Assembly: GCA_014238125.1 (NCBI GenBank)
Contig: JABABS010000083.1
Location: 1 to 64,000, forward strand
Direction: 5' to 3'
Length of the DNA: 64,000 nucleotides
Source: Phycisphaerales bacterium
GTDB lineage: Bacteria; Planctomycetota; Phycisphaerae; Phycisphaerales; SM1A02
Positions 8,206 through 16,780 of this stretch are shown in pieces (position 1 is the first letter of the stretch; each line of letters opens with the position of its first letter). The notes below the pieces were generated by a model. It made no database searches. It had not been told where the DNA came from and was given only the letters and a program-made list of their open reading frames with translations. The translations under genes and the position numbers were made by a program.

Positions 8206-10887
8206 ATGGCTACTGCCACTGCAAAAAAGAAAAAACGAACAAAAAAAGTTAAAATGACCTATTGCTGGGGATCTCTCAAAACTGAGGGCGGAGCAACGCA
8301 GAAGAAATTACTCGGTGGCAAGGGCGCAAACCTTGCTGAGATGACCTCAATTGGTTTACCAGTTCCTTCCGGTTTTACAATTCCCACGACAATGTGCGAA
8401 GCGTACTACAAGCAAGGTTCCAAAATGCCTACTGGTCTCATTGATGCAACGAACAAGGCAATCAAGCAACTTGAAAAAGAAACTGGTAAAAAGTTTGGTT
8501 CTAAAACGGAACCGCTGCTTGTTTCAGTTCGTTCTGGCGCAGCCGTTTCAATGCCGGGAATGATGGACACGGTTCTAAACCTTGGTCTTACTGATGATGC
8601 TGTGTTAGGCATGATTGAACTCACAGGAAACGAACGGTTTGGCTGGGATGCATATCGACGATTAATCAACATGTTCGGAGATGTCGTCATGGGAATGGAT
8701 CACGAGTCATTTGAAAAAGAATTCGAAAAAGTAAAGTCAAAACACAACGTAAAACTAGATACTGAATTGTCAGCAAAAGGTTTAAAAGAAGTTTGCGATA
8801 GATATAAAAAAGTGTACCGCCTTCATGTTGGAAGTGATTTTCCTCAAGATCCGATTAAGCAACTTTCCCTTTCGATTGAAGCAGTGTTCCGATCTTGGAA
8901 TACGCATCGTGCAAAAAGCTATAGACAAATTAATGATATAACAGGCTTGCGGGGCACAGCAGTAAATGTGCAAACGATGGTTTTTGGAAACATGGGAGCC
9001 GATTGCGGAACAGGTGTTGCGTTTACTCGAAACCCATCAACAGGCGAAGATAAATTTTTTGGAGAATTCTTGATTGACGCGCAAGGCGAAGATGTTGTTG
9101 CAGGTATTCGAACACCAAAACCAGTTTCTGAAATGAAGAAGTGGAACAATCGCATTTATAACGAACTTCTTAAAGTAAAGAAGACACTTGAAAAACATTA
9201 CAGCGAGATGCAAGACATCGAGTTTACAATTGAACGCGATAAACTCTGGATGTTACAAACAAGAACGGGTAAACGAACCGCGGCTGCTGCAGTGAAAATA
9301 GCTGTAGATATGGTTCAAAGGCGCATGATCAAAATAGATGAGGCTTTACTTCGTATTCCAGCAGGCGATCTTGTCCAACTTTTGCTGCCAAGTTTTACCG
9401 TGAAGAGTAAACATAAAGTAAAAATGCTTGCAAAGGGATTGCCTGCCTCTCCTGGTGCGGCAACTGGCACGCTCGCGTTTTCTGCAGACGATGCTGTGGA
9501 ACGTGCCGAAGCAGGCGAAAACGTACTGCTTGTTCGAAAAGAAACTTCCCCTGAAGACATCGATGGCATGCACCACGCAGTTGGTATTTTGACTTCAACT
9601 GGTGGTATGACTAGTCACGCAGCAGTAGTCGCGCGAGGCTGGGGAAAATGTTGTGTTGCTGGTGTATCATCGCTGGAGATTAATGCTGCAAAAAAATGTG
9701 TAACTATCAACGGTAAAAAGTATACAGAAAAATCTGTACTTTCAATTGATGGTGGTACCGGTGAAGTTATGTTCGGATCTGTTGAAAGGCATGAACCAAA
9801 ACTGAGCGGTGATTTTGACATCATCATGAAGTGGGCTGATCAGCGGAGACGGATGAATGTTCGTACAAATGCTGATTCACCAACAGATGCAAAACGTGCT
9901 CGATCTTTTGGCGCAGAAGGCATTGGCCTTACTCGGACTGAACACATGTTCTTCGAAGGCGATCGGATTCTAGCGATGAGAAGAATGATTCTTGCTGAAA
10001 CAAAAGGTAAACGCGAAGAGGCACTTGCTCGATTGATGCCCTATCAGCGGGATGACTTTGTGGGCATCTTTACTGCAATGAAAGGTCTTCCTGTAACAGT
10101 GCGATTACTCGACCCGCCTTTGCACGAATTTTTACCACACGATAGTGCTGGGCAGAAAGAAGTTGCGGTTGCAATGGGCATTAAAACTTCGATTGTGAAA
10201 CGGCGTGTAGAGCAATTGCACGAGTTCAATCCAATGCTGGGGCACCGTGGTTGCCGGCTTGCTGTGACGTATCCTGAAATTTTAGTGATGCAAGTGACAG
10301 CAATTGCAGAAGCAGTAATTGCATGCAAACGTAAACGAATTGATGCGCGTCCTGAAATAATGATTCCACTTGTTGGGATTCAAGAGGAATTGAAGCAACT
10401 ACGCGAACTTGCTATCGAAACGATAGGCCGAGTGGCTAAAAAAGAACGATACAAAGGTAAATTAAGCATTCCAATTGGTACGATGATTGAAATTCCTCGA
10501 GCGGCTATTGTTGCTGAACAGATTGCACAACACGCGGACTTCTTCAGTTTTGGTACAAATGACTTGACACAACTTACGTATGGTTTTAGCCGTGATGATA
10601 TTAATTCGTTTTTGCCACATTATTTAGACAACGATGTACTTGAACGCGATCCATTCCAAACTTTAGATCGCGAAGGTGTTGGTAAACTTGTTTCCATGGG
10701 TTGTAGTGGTGGTCGAAAGACAAAACCAAAATTGAAAATTGGTATTTGTGGCGAACATGGCGGTGATCCTTCTTCAGTTGAATTTTGTCATGAGGTCGGA
10801 TTAGATTACGTGAGTTGCTCGCCATTTCGAGTTCCAACGGCAAGATTAGCAGCAGCGCAGGCGTCGATTAAAGAATCGTTGGTATGA
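8206..10887 (+). CDS. ppdK: Pyruvate, phosphate dikinase
   Basis: An 893-residue enzyme interconverting pyruvate, ATP and Pi with PEP, AMP and PPi. The N-terminal ATP-grasp region (GGKGANLAEM, SVRSGAAVSMPGMMDT) is followed by the swivelling domain with the phosphorylated His in GGMTSHAAVVARG (about 471). The C-terminal PEP/pyruvate barrel has GIGLTRTEHMF, FGTNDLTQLTYG and the catalytic Cys in IGICGEHGGDP (about 848). The first ~17 residues are an unusual Lys-rich leader (AKKKKRTKKVK). A good ribosome site AAGGAG lies 8-13 bp before the ATG. The stop overlaps the HIT gene start. Confidence 0.96.
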   Translation: MATATAKKKKRTKKVKMTYCWGSLKTEGGATQKKLLGGKGANLAEMTSIGLPVPSGFTIPTTMCEAYYKQGSKMPTGLIDATNKAIKQLEKETGKKFGSKTEPLLVSVRSGAAVSMPGMMDTVLNLGLTDDAVLGMIELTGNERFGWDAYRRLINMFGDVVMGMDHESFEKEFEKVKSKHNVKLDTELSAKGLKEVCDRYKKVYRLHVGSDFPQDPIKQLSLSIEAVFRSWNTHRAKSYRQINDITGLRGTAVNVQTMVFGNMGADCGTGVAFTRNPSTGEDKFFGEFLIDAQGEDVVAGIRTPKPVSEMKKWNNRIYNELLKVKKTLEKHYSEMQDIEFTIERDKLWMLQTRTGKRTAAAAVKIAVDMVQRRMIKIDEALLRIPAGDLVQLLLPSFTVKSKHKVKMLAKGLPASPGAATGTLAFSADDAVERAEAGENVLLVRKETSPEDIDGMHHAVGILTSTGGMTSHAAVVARGWGKCCVAGVSSLEINAAKKCVTINGKKYTEKSVLSIDGGTGEVMFGSVERHEPKLSGDFDIIMKWADQRRRMNVRTNADSPTDAKRARSFGAEGIGLTRTEHMFFEGDRILAMRRMILAETKGKREEALARLMPYQRDDFVGIFTAMKGLPVTVRLLDPPLHEFLPHDSAGQKEVAVAMGIKTSIVKRRVEQLHEFNPMLGHRGCRLAVTYPEILVMQVTAIAEAVIACKRKRIDARPEIMIPLVGIQEELKQLRELAIETIGRVAKKERYKGKLSIPIGTMIEIPRAAIVAEQIAQHADFFSFGTNDLTQLTYGFSRDDINSFLPHYLDNDVLERDPFQTLDREGVGKLVSMGCSGGRKTKPKLKIGICGEHGGDPSSVEFCHEVGLDYVSCSPFRVPTARLAAAQASIKESLV

Positions 10888-11285
10888 CAACCTTATTTGA
10901 GAAAATAATTCATGGTGATATTCCTTGCCATAAAGTGTATGAAGATGAATATGTTTTCGCATTTTTAGATGTGGCACCTCTGAGCAATGGTCACACGCTT
11001 GTGATTCCGAAGGAGCCAGTTGCACATCTACATGAACTGAGCGATAAATCTGCGGCGGCCCTTGGGAGTGCGCTTGTAAAAGTTGCTGCTGCTGTAGTGG
11101 AAGCAACGGGTGTGACTGCGTATAACATTCTGCAAAATAATGGTGAAGAAGCACATCAAGCAGTAGACCATGTGCATTTTCATATTATTCCCAAGGTTGG
11201 CGACAAGGGTCTTGCTCTGAAATGGAATCCCGAAGAACTTCTTGATGGCCAAGCGTTGGCAAGTGAAATCACGGCATACCTCTAA
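10884..11285 (+). CDS. HIT-family nucleotide hydrolase/transferase
   Basis: A 133-residue histidine-triad protein. It has FEKIIHGDIPCHKVYED at the N-terminus, SNGHTLVIPK in the middle, and the triad HVHFHIIPK near residue 97. Proteins of this group (HinT-like) hydrolyse purine nucleoside phosphoramidates or AMP conjugates. The ATG overlaps the ppdK stop by 4 bp, so it is translated from the ppdK message. Confidence 0.9.
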   Translation: MTTLFEKIIHGDIPCHKVYEDEYVFAFLDVAPLSNGHTLVIPKEPVAHLHELSDKSAAALGSALVKVAAAVVEATGVTAYNILQNNGEEAHQAVDHVHFHIIPKVGDKGLALKWNPEELLDGQALASEITAYL

Positions 11286-11312
11286 CCGCGGGTCAACTTG
11301 ACCTCTGGTCAG
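11286..11312. repeat. Palindromic intergenic repeat GGTCAA(C)TTGACC
   Basis: CCGCGGGTCAACTTGACC directly follows the HIT stop codon. GGTCAA and TTGACC (11291-11303) form a perfect palindrome round one C, and TGACC/GGTCA (11299-11312) form a second overlapping inverted pair. The same CCGCGGGTCAA unit recurs in the birA/16011 gap. The function is unknown; it could be an operator for the kinase gene starting 16 bp on, or a dispersed repeat. Confidence 0.5.
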
Positions 11313-11327
11313 GTATCATGAAGGCAC

Positions 11328-12944
11328 ATGGCTGATGAACCAATTACAGAATCAGGCGAAACGGATCCCCTTGCGGAAACATTTGACGGAGAAACTGCAG
11401 ATTCCGCGTGGCTAGATTCCAAAGTTGGCGCTCGAGGCGACGAATGGATCGGTAGTGTTATTGGCCAGTTCGAAATTATTCGTGTCATTGGAACGGGCGG
11501 TATGGGAAATGTTTACGAAGCACGTCAAACTAATCCGCATCGTTCAGTAGCATTGAAAATAGTAAAATCTGCAGGAGCATCTGACACGACTTTGCAGCGA
11601 TTCGAGATGGAAAGCGAAATGCTCGCTCGTTTGCAACATCCCGGTATTGCGCAAGTGTATGAATCAGGTCATCAAGTCTACGATGGGAAACCACTCCCGT
11701 TTTTTGCAATGGAGTACGTGGCGGGGAGTCAGTCAATTACAGAATATGCTGACGAATCTGAATTAAACATACAGCAACGCCTCGAACTTTTTTTGTTAGT
11801 GTGCGAAGCTGTTCAGTACGGACACGGACGAGGTGTAATTCACCGAGATCTTAAACCTTCGAATCTTTTAATCAATATTGCTGGCAGACCAAAGGTGATT
11901 GATTTTGGCGTTGCGCTATTTGCAGGTTCTGATGAAGAGCAATCCACGATGACCGCAGATGGCCGATTCGTTGGTACGTTACAGTGGTCTAGTCCAGAGC
12001 AATGCGGAGATGATCCACATGATGTGGATGTGAGAACTGATGTGTATTCACTCGGTGTTGTTTTGTATCAGCTTTTGCTTGGCCAGTTGCCTTATGAATT
12101 AAAGGGGATTCCACTTTACAAGGCACCTGAAGTTATTCGCGATACCCCTCCTGTAAAACCAACTTCTATCAACACACATATTGCGATTGAATTAGAATTT
12201 ATTTTGCTGAAATCATTAGCAAAAGAAAGACAAAATCGATATGCATCAGTTGCAGATTTTGGTGCTGATATTCGAAGGTTTTTATCTGATGAGCCAATTC
12301 TTGCAACGCGAGCATCAACTGTATCAATTATTCGCCTATATGCACGTAGAAATAGACTTAAATTTCAAGCTGGGTTAATCGTATTCGCAGCGATTATCAT
12401 CGGGATGATCGGACTATTGTGGGGTTACATTGAGGCCGAAATTGGCCAGAAGGGCTTAGAAGAAGCACTCAAAATAAAAGAAGAAGCTTTGCTAATCACA
12501 CAGCAGAATACATACTCTGCTCAGCTGGGAACTGCACAAGTTGCCATGAGCAATGGTTCGTGGTCAATGGCAAACGACCAACTATCTCGTACAAAGGAAT
12601 CTCAGCGGGGTTGGGAGTGGTATTTTTTCAAGGCTGAAATGGATCAATCATCTTTGAAATGGAAAATTGGTGATCGGCCCAGAACAATTGGTGTATTTAA
12701 TTCTGGCGAGTCAGTTGTCGTTGGTGCTGAAGATGGTCGAACTCTCATTCTAAATGAAACGTCTGGCACTTCTGTTGAAATGTATATGCCAAGTAAGGTA
12801 CAAACCATTGCTCTTGTGAAAGATGATTCAGAGATCTTCCTTGGGACTGATGGTGGCCAACTTGGAATATTGAATATATTGGATAACAATTTATCAATAA
12901 AACAAACAAATCTTCCACCATTTTCAACGTCAGTTATTATTTAA
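11328..12944 (+). CDS. Ser/Thr protein kinase (PknB type) with membrane helix; C-terminal WD40 part cut off by a stop
   Basis: A 538-residue frame. The kinase domain spans about residues 47-330: glycine loop GTGGMGNVYEA, VALKIVK Lys, catalytic loop VIHRDLKPSNLL (about 171), VIDFGVALF and the SSPEQCGDD activation segment. A membrane helix follows at about 345-366, then a short coiled segment and the start of beta-propeller-like repeats. The frame ends at TAA 12942-12944, but the same phase continues with WD40 repeats to 14402. The intact gene was therefore a 1,000-residue kinase-WD40 protein of a type common in planctomycetes. The kinase itself is complete and may still work. Confidence 0.88.
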   Translation: MADEPITESGETDPLAETFDGETADSAWLDSKVGARGDEWIGSVIGQFEIIRVIGTGGMGNVYEARQTNPHRSVALKIVKSAGASDTTLQRFEMESEMLARLQHPGIAQVYESGHQVYDGKPLPFFAMEYVAGSQSITEYADESELNIQQRLELFLLVCEAVQYGHGRGVIHRDLKPSNLLINIAGRPKVIDFGVALFAGSDEEQSTMTADGRFVGTLQWSSPEQCGDDPHDVDVRTDVYSLGVVLYQLLLGQLPYELKGIPLYKAPEVIRDTPPVKPTSINTHIAIELEFILLKSLAKERQNRYASVADFGADIRRFLSDEPILATRASTVSIIRLYARRNRLKFQAGLIVFAAIIIGMIGLLWGYIEAEIGQKGLEEALKIKEEALLITQQNTYSAQLGTAQVAMSNGSWSMANDQLSRTKESQRGWEWYFFKAEMDQSSLKWKIGDRPRTIGVFNSGESVVVGAEDGRTLILNETSGTSVEMYMPSKVQTIALVKDDSEIFLGTDGGQLGILNILDNNLSIKQTNLPPFSTSVII

Positions 12945-14402
12945 GAAGACAAATTGATTTCTGGACATATGGATGGTTCTTTGCGACTTTGGTCGTCAAA
13001 AGGTGAAATAATTAAAAATATTTTCCAATTCGACACTATGATCATGTGCATTGATTGGAATGATTCAATGCAGTTGGGAGCTGTTGGGTTAGTTGACGGG
13101 AGTGTGTATTTATTTAGTTTGGATGACCAAAAAGTTGAACTTTTTACGACACATAGAGAAAATATTTTTGGTGTGGAGTTTATTGACGATTCAACTCTTG
13201 TTACGGCAGGTGGTGTTGATGTCAAAATCTGGAACATTGAAAACAAAGAACAAATTGCATTAATTGTTTCCTCGCACGGCGATCCAGTTGGAGTTGCAGT
13301 AGTCGGAGAGTATTTACTTATTGCTCATGAAAATGGTACTTTGACTACTTGGACAATTGACGATCACATGCTTGTCGATACTTTGCGTGGACACGAAGGT
13401 ATTGTTTGGAACGTAAAGAGGTTAGATGATCACCGCGCATCTTCTGTTGGCAAAGATGGAGATATTCGTTGGTGGAAAATTGGACAACCACCGCTTAAAG
13501 AAATAATAGTTGAATCAGGATTGCCTGCTGCGGATCTTGTTTTTGCTGACGAAGATCAGGTTGCGATTGTCTCACATGTTTCGAGTAATTTACAAGTTAC
13601 AAATGTTTCCATAGGAAATTCAAGAGTAATTCCTACGCCGAGTTATCAAAAATTAACAGTCGTGGATGCGATTTTTGGGTCAAATCTAGTCATTACTGGT
13701 GACCTTTCTGGCACAATTCGAACTTGGGACATTGCCAGTAATACAGCGGGCGGATCGATTGGCACCTTAGATTCTGAAATTGTTTCTTTGACTATTTCTA
13801 ATGACGAAAAATTTGTTGCAGCTGGATCTCTAGATGGCACTGTCGGAGTTTGGAATATTCAAACTTCACAGCGAATATTCAGTTTAACTATAGAGGGTAG
13901 TTTAATTCTTGATGTCGACTTTTCTTTGAATAATCCGTTGTTGTTTGTCTCTGCTTCAGAAGAAGAGCTAGCGGCATTCAATTTTCACACAGGAAAACAA
14001 ATTTGGTCAACAGAGGTAATGCGAACGGATGTTTTTGTTGTGGATGTCGTGCCACTTTCAAATCACATTGTGACTGCAACTAGTCGTGGTCTCATACAAC
14101 TCCGTGACGCTAAAACAGGGGGTGTATTGAAAACTGCTCAATCAAAAGGCGGTGGGCTCAGGGATTTATCTGTTTCGCCAAATGGTAAAAGACTGTTTTT
14201 AACGACACGTGACGGCGCAGTGCATGTATGGGATATTCAAAATCTAACTAAAATTGTGTCGTTGCCCGTGACACAAGAGCTTGATGGCATTGCAATTTCA
14301 CCTGATGGAAAACGAGTTTTAGTTTCAAGTGGTTCTCCGGTGATTTATATTATTGACAGTGCTTCTAGGGGAGATAGAATCAAGGATCGACAACATGATT
14401 GA
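12945..14402 (+). pseudogene. WD40-repeat half of the kinase gene, separated by an in-frame TAA
   Basis: Read in the kinase frame, the first codons after TAA give EDKLISGHMDGSLRLW, a WD40 blade in progress. About 480 residues of WD40 repeats follow (DGSVYLF, DVKIWN, DGDIRWWK, SGTIRTWD, DGTVGVWN, DGAVHVWD). This is the expected C-terminus of planctomycete kinase-WD40 proteins. There is no convincing ribosome site before the first possible start (TTG 12954 or ATG 12969). If expressed separately it would lack signal peptide and kinase. It overlaps nadC by 8 bp at its end. Confidence 0.75.
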
Positions 14403-15273
14403 TGAACTTACTGATCTTGTGCCAGCTAGTTGGTGTGAAGAATTGATCAACCGCTGTTTGGAGGAAGATGGAGTTTGGCATGGTGACATTACCTCGGCTT
14501 CCATTGTGGATACACGGGCATTTGGATCTTTCGAAGTGAACGCAAGGCAAGCAGGCGTTCTTTCTGGAATGCATGTATTGTTGCAAGGGGCACACTTGTT
14601 TGGTGATATTAACTTGCATCCAAAGTGCAATGATGGTGATTGGGTTGATGGTGTGATCGCAACACTCGATGGAAATTTAGGTTCTATTCTTGCTGCTGAG
14701 AGAACTATCCTTAATATTTTGAGCTACGCAAGTGGTGTCGCAACGCAAGGAGCAACGTTCATTGAAGCAATAAAAGGAACAGGTTGCGAAGTTTGCGACA
14801 CACGAAAAACAACACCTGGTTTACGAATGCTTGATAAATATGCTGTTGGCTGCGGGGGGGGAACTTTGCACAGAATTGGGTTGCACGATGCTGCTTTATA
14901 TAAAGACAACCATATCTCTGCAATTCCAATTGATGAACTTGGCATGCGTTTGGGCAATGCAATTGCGGGTGCAAGGGAAGATCGCAATTTGTCATTTGTT
15001 GAGGTTGAAGTCGATACGATGGAACAATTTGCAATTGCTCTCGAACTCGATATAGACATAATTTTACTGGACAATATGACCATTGACATGTTGCAAGAAG
15101 CTGTAGATATGAAAAATAGCGTGTCGTCAGGAGTTTTACTAGAAGCTTCCGGTGGTATCACAATTGAAACAGCAAGAACGATTGCCAAAACGGGAGTTGA
15201 TCGAATTGCGGTCGGCGGATTAGTACATCGCTCTCATTGGCTTGACATTGGGCTTGATGCAATCGATGTGTGA
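14395..15273 (+). CDS. nadC: Nicotinate-nucleotide pyrophosphorylase (carboxylating)
   Basis: A 292-residue quinolinate phosphoribosyltransferase of NAD synthesis. Motifs are DITSASIVD at the N-terminus, CDTRKTTPGLR with the substrate-binding Arg/Lys, KYAVGCGGGTLHRIGL, KDNHI, VEVEVDTMEQF, ILLDNM and EASGGI. The ATG at 14395 gives the family N-terminus; it overlaps the end of the WD40 frame and is preceded by AAGGA. nadA and nadB are not in the window. birA begins inside its last codons. Confidence 0.93.
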   Translation: MIDELTDLVPASWCEELINRCLEEDGVWHGDITSASIVDTRAFGSFEVNARQAGVLSGMHVLLQGAHLFGDINLHPKCNDGDWVDGVIATLDGNLGSILAAERTILNILSYASGVATQGATFIEAIKGTGCEVCDTRKTTPGLRMLDKYAVGCGGGTLHRIGLHDAALYKDNHISAIPIDELGMRLGNAIAGAREDRNLSFVEVEVDTMEQFAIALELDIDIILLDNMTIDMLQEAVDMKNSVSSGVLLEASGGITIETARTIAKTGVDRIAVGGLVHRSHWLDIGLDAIDV

Positions 15274-15964
15274 AGTTGAACATTGGGAGTCGGCGATTCA
15301 ATGCGATGGTCGTGTTGTTGTTCTCGAAACAACTGCATCAACCCAAGAAGGAGCAATTGAACACAACTTAAAATCAGGAGATGTGTGCGCAGCATTGCAT
15401 CAGACTTTGGGGCGTGGTCGCCGCGGGAACGAATGGGATTCTAGCGGGGGCGTTTCAGTGACGGTAGTCTTAGAAGAATCGTCGCCCCAACTTTCAATTG
15501 CAGTTGCCGCGGTGCTTGCAGAACGGCTAGATGCCATCGTTACTCAATCTGTTGGCATAAAGTGGCCAAATGATTTATATGTTGGTGGCAAAAAACTTGC
15601 GGGCATTTTGATTGAACAGCGAGATGGGGTGTGCCTTGTAGGTATTGGAGTGAATGTTAAACAAAATAAAGTTCCAAATGCAGCATTTCTTTCAGAACTA
15701 GGATTTGAAAAAGAACGAGCGTTTGTTTCGAATCTCATCGTTGATGCTGTTTTTTCAGCACGGGACATTACTCTCGAATCTGCTATCACTCTCTGGCAAT
15801 CCCGCGATATTCTCGTTGGGACAATCCAAACCTTCATTTCTGACAATAAATCCATCATGGGCACTGTTATCTCTATTGACCCACTCCATAACCTCGTTCT
15901 CCAAACCGACACAGGGCTAATCACGCTTGATGCCCATCTGACCCGCGGTCAACTTGACGTGTGA
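15266..15964 (+). CDS. birA: Biotin--[acetyl-CoA-carboxylase] ligase
   Basis: A protein of about 232 residues with the biotin protein ligase core: TTASTQEGA, GRGRRGNEW (biotinoyl-AMP loop), GGVSVTVVL, IKWPNDLYVGGKKLAGILIE and GIGVNVKQ. It attaches biotin to the carrier protein of acetyl-CoA carboxylase. It lacks the N-terminal helix-turn-helix of E. coli BirA, so it is a ligase only. The start is one of several ATGs in the last bases of nadC; I take 15266. The stop codon lies in the loop of a long hairpin (15940-15982). Confidence 0.9.
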   Translation: MCEVEHWESAIQCDGRVVVLETTASTQEGAIEHNLKSGDVCAALHQTLGRGRRGNEWDSSGGVSVTVVLEESSPQLSIAVAAVLAERLDAIVTQSVGIKWPNDLYVGGKKLAGILIEQRDGVCLVGIGVNVKQNKVPNAAFLSELGFEKERAFVSNLIVDAVFSARDITLESAITLWQSRDILVGTIQTFISDNKSIMGTVISIDPLHNLVLQTDTGLITLDAHLTRGQLDV

Positions 15965-15982
15965 TCAAATTGACCGCGGGTC
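15940..15982. repeat. Long hairpin over the birA stop codon, with GGTCAA repeat units
   Basis: Arms 15940-15957 and 15965-15982 pair over 18 bases with one mismatch; the outer 13 bases (GACCCGCGGTCAA against TTGACCGCGGGTC) are perfect. The 7-base loop contains the birA TGA. Another GGGTCAATTTGA unit follows at 15979-15990, then a -10-like TAGAAT (15990-15995) 15 bp before the next ATG. It may terminate nadC-birA transcription, or be a dispersed palindromic repeat, or an operator for the operon that follows. There is no strong T-tract. Confidence 0.65.
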
Positions 15983-16010
15983 AATTTGATAGAATGTAAG
16001 GCTGAAACAA

Positions 16011-16436
16011 ATGGAAAACGAAACACCAATAGAAGAGATTACATGGAGCGTACGCCCAGCGAAATTGCATCCGAAGAAAGCAGCTTTTGCGTTGGTTGTT
16101 GACATTGGCTTTGGTGCCCTCATCGCATCGAACAGCCTCATTCTTGGCATCTGCATGACGGGGGTCCTCTTCGGGACGCAAGCAACGTTTTTCCTTACAA
16201 CACATTTTGTGCTCTCTAAGGAAGGCGTAAGAGCGAAGTATCCCTTCCGAACCAAGTATTACACGTGGGAGCAAATTCGAAGAGCTAAATTCTTCAAAGA
16301 AGCGTGTTATCTTTTCACAAGGAAAAAGCCATCGAATCTCGATGGTTGGTCTGGCATAGCGGTTTTTTACGGTGAAGATCGTAATCAAATCGTTTCAACA
16401 ATCAAAGCTCGCCTTGGACCGGGGGTTGTGACATGA
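16011..16436 (+). CDS. Small membrane protein with PH-like C-terminal domain
   Basis: A 141-residue protein with two hydrophobic segments (about 25-40 and 43-66) and a C-terminal part (FVLSKEGVRAKYPFRTKYYTWEQIRRAKFF) that reads like a bacterial PH-type membrane-associated domain. Function unknown. It is the first gene of a tight operon: its stop overlaps the next ATG by 4 bp. The link to the GlmL-type ATPase downstream rests on this coupling only. Confidence 0.6.
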   Translation: MENETPIEEITWSVRPAKLHPKKAAFALVVDIGFGALIASNSLILGICMTGVLFGTQATFFLTTHFVLSKEGVRAKYPFRTKYYTWEQIRRAKFFKEACYLFTRKKPSNLDGWSGIAVFYGEDRNQIVSTIKARLGPGVVT

Positions 16437-16780
16437 AAAAAGGATGGAAACACGCATTTCATATTGATGATCCCGATTCAATAAATCCAACTGAAACGCA
16501 AAAAAAAGCCATAGATAAACTCTGTCGCGGTATCATTCGTCGTGGATTAACAACGCCGGCAATCATCGGCGTCGAAATGGGGCGACCCTTGAACTATATT
16601 GGGTCGCAGACAATGCATTTTTTTACTCCGCTTATCGCTGCATTTCTACCAACTGAGAGTTGGGGAGCGATGGCGGAGTTTTTAGAACACCGCGGTTCTG
16701 TAGATTGGATTCGAAACCGCATTGAAGAGTTAGAACAAGAGATGGACGAGCCTAAAAAGCAAGAGAAACCAAAATCATGA
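16433..16780 (+). CDS. Hypothetical small soluble protein
   Basis: A 115-residue protein with a charged N-terminus, a central mixed region (GLTTPAIIGVEMGRPLNYIGSQ, FFTPLIAAFLP) and an acidic/Lys-rich helical tail (IEELEQEMDEPKKQEK). I recognise no domain. It overlaps both neighbours by 4 bp (ATGA at each end), so it is almost certainly translated with the PH-like protein and the GlmL-family ATPase, and may be an accessory subunit. Confidence 0.6.
   Translation: MKKGWKHAFHIDDPDSINPTETQKKAIDKLCRGIIRRGLTTPAIIGVEMGRPLNYIGSQTMHFFTPLIAAFLPTESWGAMAEFLEHRGSVDWIRNRIEELEQEMDEPKKQEKPKS

Noticed and set aside
14724..15188. 154-codon antisense frame over nadC
   Set aside because: Antisense shadow; nadC is strongly conserved on the other strand.
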